The position numbers were made by a program, and so were the translations under genes. Below the pieces are notes generated by a model. The model ran no database searches, was not told where the DNA came from, and saw nothing but the letters and a program-made list of their open reading frames with translations. 64,000 nucleotides of DNA, from positions 11,768,418 to 11,832,417 of the forward strand of contig JBBCBC010000026.1 of the NCBI GenBank assembly GCA_037126765.1. The letters run 5' to 3'. Positions within the stretch are counted from its first letter, which is position 1. Each line of letters begins with the position of its first letter. Below, in pieces: positions 47,492 to 58,700 of this stretch. Source of the DNA: Stenogyne calaminthoides (taxonomy: Eukaryota > Streptophyta > Magnoliopsida > Lamiales > Lamiaceae).

Positions 47492-48359
47492 CATACTCCG
47501 CCAAACAAGTTTCAACAACTAGTGAGTGTGAATTACCTTTCTTTCCATTCCTTTTGGGTTTGGAACAGGCCGACCTCCAATGTCCCTTTTCACCTCGGTT
47601 GAAGCTTCTTCCCTTAGCCGGGATTCTTTGCTCCACCATCCCTCTTCACCTTTTCTTTGTCTTTGGCAACACTTTCGAGTTAAGCTTGGCTTTACGCTTT
47701 TGGGCTTCCTCTTCCTCTTGCCTCCCTTTGGCCTAGAAGAAGGGGCGGCCCAACCTTACCGCTAAAACTTATTGCTCTCTCCTAAAATTCCTTGGTAGAA
47801 GACAAGAGCTTGCAGACGGTCGAGCAAAAGTAAACTTTTGATTATTCATTTGATAATTCAGCCTGAACTGTTCAAACTTCTTGGGCAGGGAATGGAGTAT
47901 GAAATCGATCTGGGTCTCGATGTCATATTCAGCTCCAAGCACCTCGAGTTTGTTGAGGTGAGCCATCATCTGGATAACATTTTCCCTTACGGGTGTTCCC
48001 TCCACCATTTTCATAGAGAGCATGTCCCTCATGGTGATCTGCCGAGCCACACGGTTCTGATATTGAAACGTCGCTTTAAGATTGACCATGATTTCCGCAG
48101 CGGTCTCAACGTTTTGGTGTTGGTGTTGCAACACATTTGACATTGAAGCCAAGATGGTACACTTTGCCATTTCGTTAGAACGCTCCCAGCTATCATATTC
48201 TTTCTTAACCGCTTTGGTTGACTCATCAGATGGCTTTTCTTGTTTGGGTGTAGTAAGAACCCAGTTATGGCTTTGTGCAGTGAGGACAATAGTGAGTTTT
48301 CGATATTAATCAACAAAGTTTTCTCTAGTGAGGAGGTTATCTTTCAGTATATTGAACAT
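47492..48359 (-). pseudogene. element D gag
   Basis: ATG at 48359 (MFNILKDNLLTRENFVD), immediately followed by a TAA in frame, then a UBN2 capsid region (YDSWERSNEMAKCTILASM, LPKKFEQFRLNYQMN) open to 47769. A frameshift follows. The nucleocapsid is in the 47492-47760 part: GEKGHWRSAC keeps the His and last Cys of a zinc knuckle, while the first two cysteine positions read Ser and Arg (SFNRG). After that come basic residues (KPKRNGKKGN). Copia capsid protein, dead copy. Solo LTR G begins right after LAEYA. Confidence 0.8.
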
Positions 48360-49756
48360 GGATTAAAAGGTTGCGACATGATGAACTGAAATAAACATAT
48401 ATTTTGTATCAATATCTAGATCAACACAAAATTAAACCACACAATTCGATCACATGATTCATATTAAAATTTCAAAAAAATATGAACATGCATCAGCCAA
48501 CATCTCAAAACAGATTTAAATGAGCCTCTTGGGAGGGTCATCATTTAAATCACATTCAAGCAGGTTACAAACAAGAACAGTTACAAACCTTTAATTTCAA
48601 AGAAAATTAATAGTCGGCTCCCACTTGACCAATATAAAATTGACAAGGACTTCGGAGAAGTATATAAATATCAATTTTATACCTAAGTAATAACCATGAT
48701 TAAATTCAGAATTATTACTTCGCTTTGATCGAGCCTCGTTGGAGGGTCATCGTCGCCACTAATAATAATTCACAATCATCATTTTGGGAATTTATTCATG
48801 TGAAAGCTATCTTTTGATCGTCCCGTAGGGGAATTTCTCCAAAATATTTCACAAATAAATAAATCATGGAGGTCAAAACAAATTATTTATCATAACATAC
48901 TTAGTAATTTTTTAATTTGAGATTTTTAGTTGGGCAATTCTCATGCAAACACATTTAAACAAATTAAATAAAGCACAAGAAAATACAACAGTAATAAATC
49001 AAGCAAAGCAGAAAATAAACACATTGGGTACAAATTATCCAACTGTCATGGTTTGATTTTCTTTGGCTTGATTTTGAAGAAACGCCGTCTTGAATTTCTC
49101 CCACTCGTTCGTCTCGAAGAGAACTCCATCTTGAAATGCCACGCCAAGCGACTCGCGGTAAGGATGCTGCCGCATCCGGCCGGGTTTGCCTGGCCGGGCG
49201 CCGTGTTCGTGCACCTAGGGCGCAGTGAACGTCGCTTCGTGTCTTATAAGGCGGCCTCGGCGGCTTCGCCTCGGCCGCTTCGGCGGCCGTATAAACCGAT
49301 CTCGCCTTAGCGCGCTTTTAGCTCGGCCAATCCGCCTTGGCGCTTAAGCGCCTCGGCCCATCGTCTTGGCATCGTCGCGACGCTGCGATCCCCTCTTGGC
49401 ATGTTTACAAGGCGGCGACGTCGCGTCACGTCGGTTTTTAGGATCCATCTTTAACTCGTCTCCGTCTTTGATCGGGGTTACAATTTATTTAACAAAAATA
49501 AATACCTTTAAATCTAGACTAGTCTATTACATTGAACAAATCAAATAGCCTAATCTACTCGTGGATTTTCTCACGAGAAAAACAAATCCGAACGAGTCGA
49601 ATTAAAAACCATTCATTCATACGCATGAAAATAAACACATTAAATACCATGACATATGGATACCTGCAAAACAGATCTAGCAATTCTACTATCCAATTTC
49701 AATTTAATGTCCAACAATTTAAATAACAATTTAAAAAATCAGAGCTCGAAACTAGA
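48360..49756 (-). other. element D 5' leader (untranslated)
   Basis: About 1.4 kb between PBS and gag, unusually long for a copia leader. It is AT-rich except for the CpG-dense block at 49130-49445. The sequence GAGCCTC[TG]TTGGGAGGGTCAT-like occurs at about 48522-48542 and again at 48729-48750, an internal repeat. No ORF is supported; open frames at 49053-49310 lie in the GC-rich block and look accidental. Confidence 0.6.
49130..49445. other. CpG-dense GC-rich block with strong hairpin
   Basis: A sharp GC-rich island in AT-rich surroundings. It contains CGGCCGC-TTCG-GCGGCCG at 49272-49289: a perfect 7-bp stem around TTCG (CGAA on the element RNA). Further GGCGGC, CTCGGC and GCGCCT repeats surround it. 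It could be part of the leader structure, a separate insertion, or text distorted by CAG-to-CGG exchange. No target-site duplication was recognised. Confidence 0.55.
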
Positions 49757-49768
49757 GCTCTGATACCA
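49757..49768 (-). other. primer binding site, initiator tRNA-Met
   Basis: The minus strand reads TGGTATCAGAGC, followed by TCTAGTTTCGAGC, 2 nt from the LTR of element D. Confidence 0.95.
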
Positions 49769-49770
49769 GT

Positions 49771-51459
49771 TGTTGAAAAAATCGGGGTGCCCGGATCTAT
49801 TCGAGGTGATTATTTAAATACATATTTAAATTAAATAGTTAATTACTAACATGAATTAATTCTAAATCAATTCAACATAATAATAAACAACATGCGTACA
49901 CATAATTCACGTAAATCCTAAACATGTGGAACTAGGAGTTACGGAATTACTAACCTCTTGAAGAATCAAACAGATGAATCAACCCAAGAGCCTTCCCAAA
50001 TATATCCCCAAAGTCCACGAACGCTATCCGGTGGGAAGATTTCAACGAACGATTTTAATGGGAGAGAATTTAAATATTTTTCTACCACCTTTGTGGATTT
50101 CTAATATTTCCAACACATGGAATTGCACTTGGGAATGAAGAGTGCATCCCCTATAAATAGGGAGGAGGGGGTCGAAAAATAGGGGTAGGAAAATAAGGAA
50201 GAAAATCTTTTCTTAGTCTCCAAGAAATCTTGAATATATTTCCTATATTCTTTTCTCCTTAATTAAATTTTCCATAAAAATCTCTTTCCCCTCTTCTAAC
50301 AATATTTTCTAAATCTACACTATAGAATGAGTCAAGATTTGACTTCTTGAATTTATGGGATAATTATGTATTCCTACAATAATTATCTCTTTCCATAAAA
50401 TATCTACAAGAAAATCAAGACAATATTTTCTTCCTTTAATAGATAAGATTTTCGAAAATTACACTTGGAAATATAGCAAGAATATTTTCTTCTCTCTCTC
50501 ATTAATTGGACTTTATTTTGGGCTATTTGGGGGGCCTTTAGGAGAATTAAGATTGGACCTCCAATGGACTATGAAGCTTTAATATTTTGGGCCAAATATT
50601 ATTCAAGTCCATTAATATTAATTTACTCCACTATAAAATTAATATTGAACTATCCATCTTAACCCATATTATGATTTCACATATAACATGGCTCCCGGTC
50701 ATTATTTCTCGCGTTTAAGATTATCTTAGTCCATTAATTAATTAAGCCACTGAACAAGCTTTATATTAATTAATATCTTTGTTCTTGGAGTAAAGACAGC
50801 TCAACATTATTATCCATGCCGGAAATAAATTTCCACTTGCAAGATTTGGCATGATAAAGGATATGAGCCCTCCAAGGGGACAAATCAAGCAAGACGTACT
50901 TGCACGCGATTCTCCGTATTAAATGTCAACAATCGTCATGTAATTAATAATATTGCCCAAGATATAAGGTATCGAATCGCATTGACGCTCTTCCCATCAT
51001 AAGTCAAAGCAATAGTTATTAATTTCACACGATCCTATTTAAGGGACGGAGATTAAGAAACAACGCACCACTGAGGTCTAATTCTTGTATATTCAGTACC
51101 AAAGAATTTGTCCTCCTGTTGGTCCTCATTCAGCGCACCTAAATGCGCTAGTGTGATCCCTTGGTCAAGAGAGGCCAATCTGGGTCTCACACTTCAACCG
51201 TTCATTCGTTCATTTTCATCTGGGTTGTGAATTTGTACTTAATTACGAGGGCTGTTAATTTGATCTTCAGTGATCGGGTATCACCAAATTAACTACAACG
51301 TAATACGTACTGTCTTATTGACCGGGTTTGCAATAAACATATATAACATTCATTCATATTTAATGCACCAATGATTAAATAATTTATTTCAGTAAATAAA
51401 TAAGAAACTTCAGTTTGGTTATACAAAGTAAAAGCATACTTTTCAGTATAACCCCAACA
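49771..51459 (-). repeat. element D 5' LTR
   Basis: 1,689 bp. It begins TGTTGAAAAAATCGGGG on the plus strand and ends ACCCCAACA, beside CTTCC. Nearly identical to the 3' LTR, with scattered substitutions. CCCTATAAATAGGG at about 50149-50162 is near-palindromic and may be the core promoter, though in the sense direction it reads TATTTATA. Confidence 0.85.
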
Positions 51460-51464
51460 CTTCC

Positions 51465-53419
51465 AGTTGTACCATTCTCTTCTTCCGCCTCTTCTGAACC
51501 TGAACCAGAACCAGAAGTTGTCTCCTTCACTGAAAAGATCATCAGGAGACGGTTGGAGAAAATGTTGGAAGATAGATATCTAGAGCTATCAATCAAACAA
51601 GAAGCCAAAGCAGCTGTTCTTGGTGTGCTTACATGGAGAGACATCAGACTGAAGAAATTTAAAGATTTTGGTGCTGTTCTGGAATAGAAAGGTGGAGTGA
51701 GTCCGTTCCTGGAGTACGAGCTACAGATGAGGAAGTTGGCAGGAGTTGAAACTGCTCCAGATCTAATCTCTGATGATGCAGTCACTGGTCTGATTATGAG
51801 ACACTTGGGGATGCTAGACACCCCAATACACAGAGAACTAACACATAAGATGGTCAGATACAGCCGTACTATGCAGCATATGAAAATGGTTGAAGAAGAG
51901 ATTGATTTTGGAGGGCCAATTCAAATTGAGGAATTATTTGAGCAGATGGCTGATACACAGCAGATGGCAAAGGAAATGAGAATTATAGAAGAGCTAGAGG
52001 AGTCTGAAGGAACTGCCGATGAAGCTGGTGAGGGAGATGCGGCAAAGTCCCCATCAAGCCGAAGAGATGAAGGTGGAAGGCCCCTCATCGTCAGCAGGAC
52101 AGGTCATGCAGATTCTCCAAACTTCTCCATCATTTGAGGAGAATCTGATGAAGTACATTACACCTTCCGGGCAAACATGGCTCATATGTTCAGAGATGAT
52201 GTCAGTTTCTTCGTCCCAAGGCAAATCGAAAAAGTCATCCCCACAGAACGAGAGTTTGTATCCCAGCACTGTATGAGGATGAGTGAAGATATCAGGGATA
52301 CAACTGCTGATAAAATGTTGGAGATGACAAGTAAGAAGGCTGAGATCGAAGAAAGCAGAAATAAGCAGTTCTCCCTGATGATGAATGAGCAGATGGCCAA
52401 CATGACCAAGATGCAAGAAACGCTGGCTGCTGCTCACAAGAAGGCAAACTCAACTGCTGATAAACTTGATGGTTATTCGACAAAATTAACACAATCGTGG
52501 ACAAAGCACAAGACTCTATGCTAACTGTTGTCGAACAAGTTCAGCCTGGAACTAAAGCTGAATCCTCTGCCTTGAAAAATCTACAACAAGAACTCTCGAC
52601 CAAGATTGACAACCTCGGTGCCGAGCTGAAGGCTCTTTTTGAGGGAACCAAAAAGGGGGAAGAGGATAAGGATGCTGATGTTCAGGACAGACTTAACCAG
52701 GTTGAAAATTTTGTTGCAGGCATCCAGATCACACTGGATAAAAAGAGAATGAGGAAGGATGCCCAGGCAGCAGCACAACTGGAACAAGCTGAAGTCATCT
52801 CATCATCTACTGAATCTGATGAACCAGCTAAGAAAAAGGGTAAGAAACCAGTTGTTGTGAAGAAAAAGGCAACAAATCTGCAGGCAAAGAAGAAAGCAGA
52901 TCATGAAAGGCAGCTCAGAAGAGAGGAAGAAGCAAGGCTTGACAAAGCTTATCAGCTGAAGAAGAAGAAAGGCCTTGTTGCTGGAGAAGGTGAAGGATCA
53001 CACTCGTTGAGCCCATTCTGGATGCAGACGTGGATCTAATCGTAAAACCTGACAAGAATATGGCCAAGAAGTGGAAAGTGATCAAAGGAGAGTGGTACAT
53101 ATCAGCATACATCAACCAAGTTATCCCAACAAATGTAGACAAGAATGAAATATTCAAGGATTGGTTGAGTAACAATTATCCCACGTTCTTTGCTGATATC
53201 ATGAGTGAAGCAAAGAGGCTGAGTTGTACACCAGTTGCACCAGAAATTGAAGTCATGGACTACAAGAAGACTCCAGATGGTAAACTGGACAAGATTGCCT
53301 TTCATGCAACTTTCTGCAAATGTCTAGCCCAAGATGACATTACTGATAAAGGCAAAGCTGAAGAAATAAAGGCTAGACTTTTTGACCTATGTGTTGTTCC
53401 GGTGGAAGAGAGATATTAG
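51465..53419 (+). pseudogene. element C third (env-like) ORF, C-terminal part
   Basis: Resumes after element D with VPFSSSASSEPEPEPEVVSF, then IIRRRLEKMLEDRYLEL, WRDIRLKKFKDFGAVLE, a TAG at 51685, and SPFLEYELQMRKLAGVETA. H has the same order (FLRRRVDNFL, FWRDVRLQHIEDF, LELKMKNLTGVGSA). Next come an acidic stretch, a region that changes frame near 52030, 52150 and 52500, a coiled-coil/basic part (LQQELSTKIDNLGAELKALF; AKKKGKKPVVVKKKATN) and a final block (KWKVIKGEWYISAYINQVI ... CVVPVEERY) ending at 53419. Rich in charged residues with no membrane span. Probably an internal structural or nucleic-acid-associated protein; the role is not known. Confidence 0.75.
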
Positions 53420-53615
53420 TGTACTTCAGAAGACTTATGTAAGATCAGATCAGAACACTTTCATTATGTACTTGTACTGCTACATCATTATTAATGAAAT
53501 GTTTTACTTTCTCTGATCTTAAGACAAACTCTCATTGTCTTCTGATTTACTGTCTCTCTCTTACTTATATGTTTAACTTATGTTCAGCATCCTCTCTAAT
53601 TGTTTTGGTTCCATC
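53420..53615 (+). other. element C 3' non-coding region
   Basis: Short AT-rich stretch between the third-ORF stop and the PPT, with TTATTAATGAAATG near 53490 as a possible poly(A)-type signal. No gene. Confidence 0.5.
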
Positions 53616-53629
53616 AAAAAGGGGGAAAT
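53616..53629 (+). other. polypurine tract of element C
   Basis: AAAAAGGGGGAAAT directly precedes the 3' LTR. The same sequence as in A and B, here on the plus strand, confirms plus orientation. Confidence 0.9.
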
Positions 53630-55066
53630 TGTTGGGAAAATTGTAGTTTTGATGGAAGTTCCAAAACAGTTGTAATAGGACCAGTCGAACCTGTTAGTCG
53701 ACTGATGAAAAGATAGAAAGTCAGCTGAACATGTTAGACAGGTGAAGAATTATACTAGATCACATATTGAGGGGGAACTCAATATGAAGAAGTGAAGATA
53801 AGCAGTGAAGATCAGAAAGAAGATCTGAAGCTCATCAGAAGATCTACTCTATAAAGACATCAGTAGAGTCGATAGGTTGCAGCTAAGATAACTTTATCAG
53901 AAGACTCAAGTCTACTGATCTCATGGACTACAGACCAGTAGAGGCTAAGTAATAACCGTGATAAGCATTTCATCTTATCCTTAAAACATACGAAGTGGTT
54001 CAGACCAGAAGAATGTTTAAACTGATGGATTTTCAAGGCGTCGAATAAGTGTACTTGTTAGCTACTTAGAAGTCAACACGTATGTACGGTTTTGAAGAAT
54101 GCAGGATATGGTGTATCAATGCCAAACGACTAGAAAGGACAATATTGGACGAAGATGGCATGGCCTTTCTGGGCACATCAAATCAAGCCTGCAAGCCTAC
54201 CTAAAATAGACCGAAGTTCGAATTGCTCTCTAACGGCTAACTCAAAATCGGGCCTATAAATATGGGATCAACCTTCAAAGTAAGGACACAGAAATTATCA
54301 TCAAGCTCAAGCACAAGCAATTTCCGCACGAAGAACACAAAATCGAAGATTTATTCTTAAGTGTTCATCCCATAGTTCTTAGCATAGAATACTTATCCTC
54401 TAGCTTTAGGCTACCTAAAGGATATGATAGTATTCCAGTTGGAACAACACAAATCTTATGCCCAAATAAAAGTTAGGTTAGGTTTGTTATAGCAAGATTT
54501 CTGTCTTAGGGTTTCTAGATCAGATTTCTGGGATTGGTTGAGTGAGAACTCGTGAAACATCTGTTGGTTGTACTATGTTGGACTAACACATTAAACTAAG
54601 TCTAGTTGGTTAAGTTGGTGCCCCTGCTGATAGGGAAGAGTGGACGTAGGACAAGTTGTTCGAACCACTATAAATCTGTGTGCCCTTACTTTGCTTTACA
54701 CTTACTTACACATTACTCTTGTTATCTGCATGCATATTCTGTACCAGGATCAGATTAGCATCAAGCTACTGATTTGATCAGTTTGACACCCTTGTCAGCT
54801 GATCAATACCAGATTGGTCAGGATCCTTATTTGAGTAAAACTGGTTTTCACACTGGTTAACTAATCTTCCGCACCATCAGCTAAACTGATAGACGCCGAA
54901 CTGATTTGCTTGACAAATCAGTAAGTAGGATATCAGTCCAAATTGATCCACATCGCACTCTGATCAGACATATGTGCAAATCACATCTGATCCACGAAAA
55001 GTTTTGAAGTCTATTCACCCCTCCCTCTAGACTTCAACCCTCACTAAAATCTGTTCGGGACCTACA
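53630..55066 (+). repeat. element C 3' LTR
   Basis: 1,437 bp, TGTTGGGAAAATTG...GGGACCTACA. TATA box at 54255-54262 and the GGGGAA palindrome at 53763-53786. Right-hand flank is TGAAT. Confidence 0.9.
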
Positions 55067-55071
55067 TGAAT

Positions 55072-55144
55072 TGAGCAAGAATCTTTAGAATATCTTTGAA
55101 AATTTAGGGCGGTTTCATCTTATATATATGTGTGTGTGTGTGTG
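55072..55144. repeat. AT-rich repeat copy 4, right part, plus TA/TG microsatellite
   Basis: TGAGCAAGAATCTTT through AATTTAGGGCGGTTT completes the repeat broken at 19715. A (TA)4 then (TG)n run (about 55121-55147) leads straight into the TGTAGG end of element H. Confidence 0.75.
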
Positions 55145-55742
55145 TGTAGGTCCAGAACGGGTTTCAGTGAGGGTTGAAGTCTAGAGGGGAGGGGTGAATA
55201 GACTTCAAAAACTTTTTCGTGGATCAGATGTGTTTGCACGTATGTCGTCAGTCGATGTGAATCGATTTGGGTCGATATCCGACTTCTTGATCTGGTAGAC
55301 AGATCGGTTAAGCGTCTATCAACTTAACGATGGTGCGGAAGATAAGTTAACCCGTGTAGAAAACCAGTTTTACTCAAATGAGATTCTGACCAACAGTTCG
55401 GATCAGGTGACTAAAATGTCAAACTGATCAGATCAGTAGCTTGATGCTAATCTGATCTAGGTACAAAATATGCATGCAAATAAGACATTGTGTGCAGATG
55501 TGTAAAGCAAGGTAGATACACACAGTATGGCCGAAAGCATGCAAGCTTGTCCTTTCTAGCCGTTTAACTCTGAAGCACCTTGTCCTGCAATGTCAGCTCC
55601 GTACATATGTGTCTTTCTCTTATTGGTTATCAAGTAGACTTATTCAGTGTTTGATTTACCAACTTAGTTTGATATTCTTCGTGTCTGATGAATACGTATG
55701 TCTTGATGATCTTCTGGTGGTCACACGACTTGAAGTGACTTT
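55145..55742 (-). repeat. element H 3' LTR remnant
   Basis: It begins TGTAGGTCCAGAACGGGTTT and AGTGAGGGTTGAAGTC, the reverse complement of the element C LTR end. About 600 bp remain of the expected 1.4 kb. The middle of the LTR, including the TATA region, is missing between the TACTTTGCTTTAC-like and CTAGAAAGGACAA-like parts, and the U3 start and PPT are gone where the third ORF begins at about 55743. Confidence 0.75.
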
Positions 55743-55748
55743 GATCAT

Positions 55749-58700
55749 TCAAAAATTGATCCAATCATCGATGTAGACACAATAAACGCCCTTTGGATCG
55801 TATTTGTTTCTCTTCAGAGGAGGCATGAGAAATTCATATCTCGGAGCAGAAGGCCTCATTGTCATAATCTGTCCTTCTCTCATCATCTCTTGATAGAAGG
55901 CTGGATACTTAGCTTCCAACCAGTCCAGAAAGATTTCATCAAACAACATTTAATCTTTCTCTTTTGGAACACGCTGGATCGTAAAGACATCACACAGCTA
56001 GTCTGTCTTTATTATTCTCCATGGTTCACGGAGATCTTCCCTGCAGATAAGTATATCATCCATGCTGGCAGGAAGGGCTCTCTCAATCCAATTCTCATCG
56101 ACTTGACCTTTGGATCGTGACCTTCGTTTTACGCTTTCTTACAAGGCTCACATCGATCCTCCAAAGATCACCACGATTTCTTCCTCTTGACAGCTTCTTC
56201 CATGACCCTTCTTCTCTTGATTTGTTCTTGTTGTTCTTTTATCTGCTCAGAGGAGAGCAGCTGATTTGATCTGGTCACTACTGTCTTCTTTTTCACTCTT
56301 TGCAGCTTCTTTCTTTCTTCAACTGCTTCTGCTGATTCAGAAGCAAACTCTTCTTCTAACTTTCTGGCCAACTCCAGGTTTTTTGCTTCTTCTTCTGTTT
56401 GTAGCCGTTTCTGAACATTTGAAGAAAAGTCTTCAATACTGTCGACTCTTGAAGTCAGATCTATCATGGCAGCTTTCTGTTCAGAAATAGCTTTGTCATG
56501 AAGGTCAAGCTGCTTAGTGTGCTCCTCAATAGTTGAAAATAACTTCAAATTAGCTTCGATGTCTGCCCGATTCTGTAGCTTTGGGTTGGTGCGATGCGCG
56601 CCCGATAGTTACAATGGTTAGCTGACCCTAACCTTCTTGGAGTTTTTCTGATGTATCAGCTCCGTCCTTTCCTTCCCCTTTTTTGGTTGCATTAAAAAAA
56701 GTCGGACATTCTTCTCGAGGTTTGGAAGAGATTTCATCTCCTTCTTCCGATCCTCTACCTCCATAGATTGAATGTTCACGGTCGAAGAAGATGAAGGTGG
56801 AGGTCCAAGCATTCTTAAACCCGCCTCTTCCAAGGCTTTCTTGGCCACCGATGTGATACCTCAAATTTTTAAGCCGACAGATGTTTCAAAAATTGGTATC
56901 CGCTTTGCATCGAGAGACTTGTATGCTTCCTCAAGTAGGACTCTGACCGTTGAAAGCATTGAGACTTCCAGGCCAAGCTTTTGCAGCATCAACTCTACTC
57001 TGTTCATCTCAGATAATGCAATGGTAGAGTGCATTTCTGTAGTCTCTTCACAGTCTCATTCCTCTCTGCTTCAACCAGTTGCTTGGTCCTTTCATCCATT
57101 TGAATTAGCAATTTCTCAGCAAGAGTGTTGAAGTGAGTTTCAATCGATGCTTCACCCCATCCGGAAAAAGCCGTGGATATTTGATCTAGGGTTTCAGGCG
57201 GAAATATAAAGACGGGAGTTTGTGCCTTACCAGTCAGGGTCTCATCTGGTACTCCCTCGACTGGTTCATCGGCAGCATGTTGAGTGTCCCACTCCGATGG
57301 ACCAACCTCTTCCTCTTAATCAAACTCCGGATAACCCATCAGTTTGTTGACTAGTCTGGCAACATCAACATCAGATGCTAACTTAGTAGCACTTCCCACG
57401 CCTGTCAGATTCTTCATTTTTAGTTCCAGATCAACAAACTCATCTCGCCCATATGCATCCAGGAGCAGCAAGAAATCCTCAATGTGCTGCAGACGAACAT
57501 CTCTCCAGAATAAAGCATCTGAGACAATTTGCTGCACTCCAGGATGATCCACCATAAAGGAATATTGCTTTGACAGAAAGTTATCAACCCTTCTCCTCAG
57601 AAACTTGACAATGGGCTTCTCTGGTTCAGGAGATTCAAGCACAGTTTTTGTGTTGAATTGATTGTGGGTGGTGGACACAAACATTGCTTTCTGTTGTGCC
57701 GTCTGAATATCTGGAGTGGCTTCCTTTAATGGCTCAATCTCATCAGCAGAAAGGGCAGGAGGAGGAATAAAGATGGGTTCAGTTGGTGGTACAATAGGCT
57801 CAGGGAGTTGATCCTCAACGATCGGAATCTCCACAGAAATAGACGGTTCCGTTGAGTAGGTTGTCTGGGAGGTGATGGTAAGGGCTCATCATGGTGAGGT
57901 GAAGGAGGAGTAGGTGATCTGGGATAATGCGTGGGTTCATGCCCGTTGAATAGAGAACTAAGATGAGCTGAGTCAGATGGTTCAGACTCATCTTGGGCTT
58001 CCTCAGGTTGTACCTCTTCGTGCTCACTAGCCTCCACCTGACCAGGCTCTTCAGCAGTTGTCACTTCACGCTCCGTACTGAATGTTCGCTCAGAACTAGC
58101 AACAGTCCCTTCACCAGCCTGCTCAGCCATCATCTCACCATCAGATTCCAAAACCTCAACATCACTATCTTCATCCCGAAGACCTTCAGATGGCATTCCA
58201 ATCTTCTTCGGCAGCATAGAGGTGAGCTTCTTCTGCCTTTTCTCACTCACATCTTCAGTTTCCTTAGTTGGTTTGTTGGCCAACTGCTTCCTTTTAAGAA
58301 CTCTTGTCTTTGGTTGGACTTGGGCTGCAGATTGTACTGACGTGGTTGGACCCTTATCCTTCTTGGCTTTAGGAACATAAGGAGTTGGGTCGTCATCTCT
58401 TTGACCAGATAGATCTTCGTCTTTGTACAGTAGAGCCTTGAATTTCTCCGGATACGGCTTTCTTCCAGCCTCTGACCAAGGATAATTTGGAAGCTTATCT
58501 GACAGAATCATCGACACCTTGTGTATGTTGCATATGTTCTTTGATATAACAACCTAATTGTTAGCATTTATCACGAATTTAGAGGTTTCTTGCAGCAGCC
58601 GATTCTTGAACAATCCCATCCAGTTCATGTCTGGAGCTTTCTCAATAATAGCTGTCATGACGTGCTGCTTCTGTTGTGTTAGAGCATCTGGGCTGAAGGC

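Larger units (their letters stand above)
38965..51459 (-). mobile_element. Ty1/copia element D (Tork/Angela/TAR-like)
   Basis: 12.5 kb including nested solo LTRs G and E. LTRs of 1.69 kb run TGTTGGGAAAATCGGGG...ACCCCAACA. Identical CTTCC duplications at 38960-38964 and 51460-51464 place it inside the third ORF of element C. The PBS on the minus strand at 49757 gives minus orientation. Without G the internal part is about 5.4 kb with one gag-pol frame and no third ORF. Protein style (HSWVLDTGSTDHVC, TPQQNGVAEHRN, CTRPDICFAVGMV) suits the Tork/Angela/TAR group rather than SIRE. The two LTRs look very similar by eye, so D is younger than its host C; gag and pol carry stops and shifts. Confidence 0.9.
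19716..55066 (+). mobile_element. Ty1/copia SIRE-type element C (host of B and D)
   Basis: LTRs of about 1.44 kb begin TGTTGGGAAA and end GGGACCTACA. Identical TGAAT duplications flank the element at 19711-19715 and 55067-55071. PBS at 21156 and PPT at 53616 show plus orientation. After removing B and D only about 7.8 kb remains: LTR, gag, an inverted 0.55-kb piece of the third ORF, the rest of the third ORF, LTR. pol is absent. Element B inserted into the inverted piece, so the inversion and probably the loss of pol came first. D inserted into the remaining third ORF at CTTCC. The element is an old, dead copy and the oldest member of this nest. Confidence 0.9.

Noticed and set aside
49053..49310. 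Arg/Ala-rich ORF in the GC-rich block of element D
   Set aside because: GC-rich sequence has few stop codons by chance; no start context or homologous copy.
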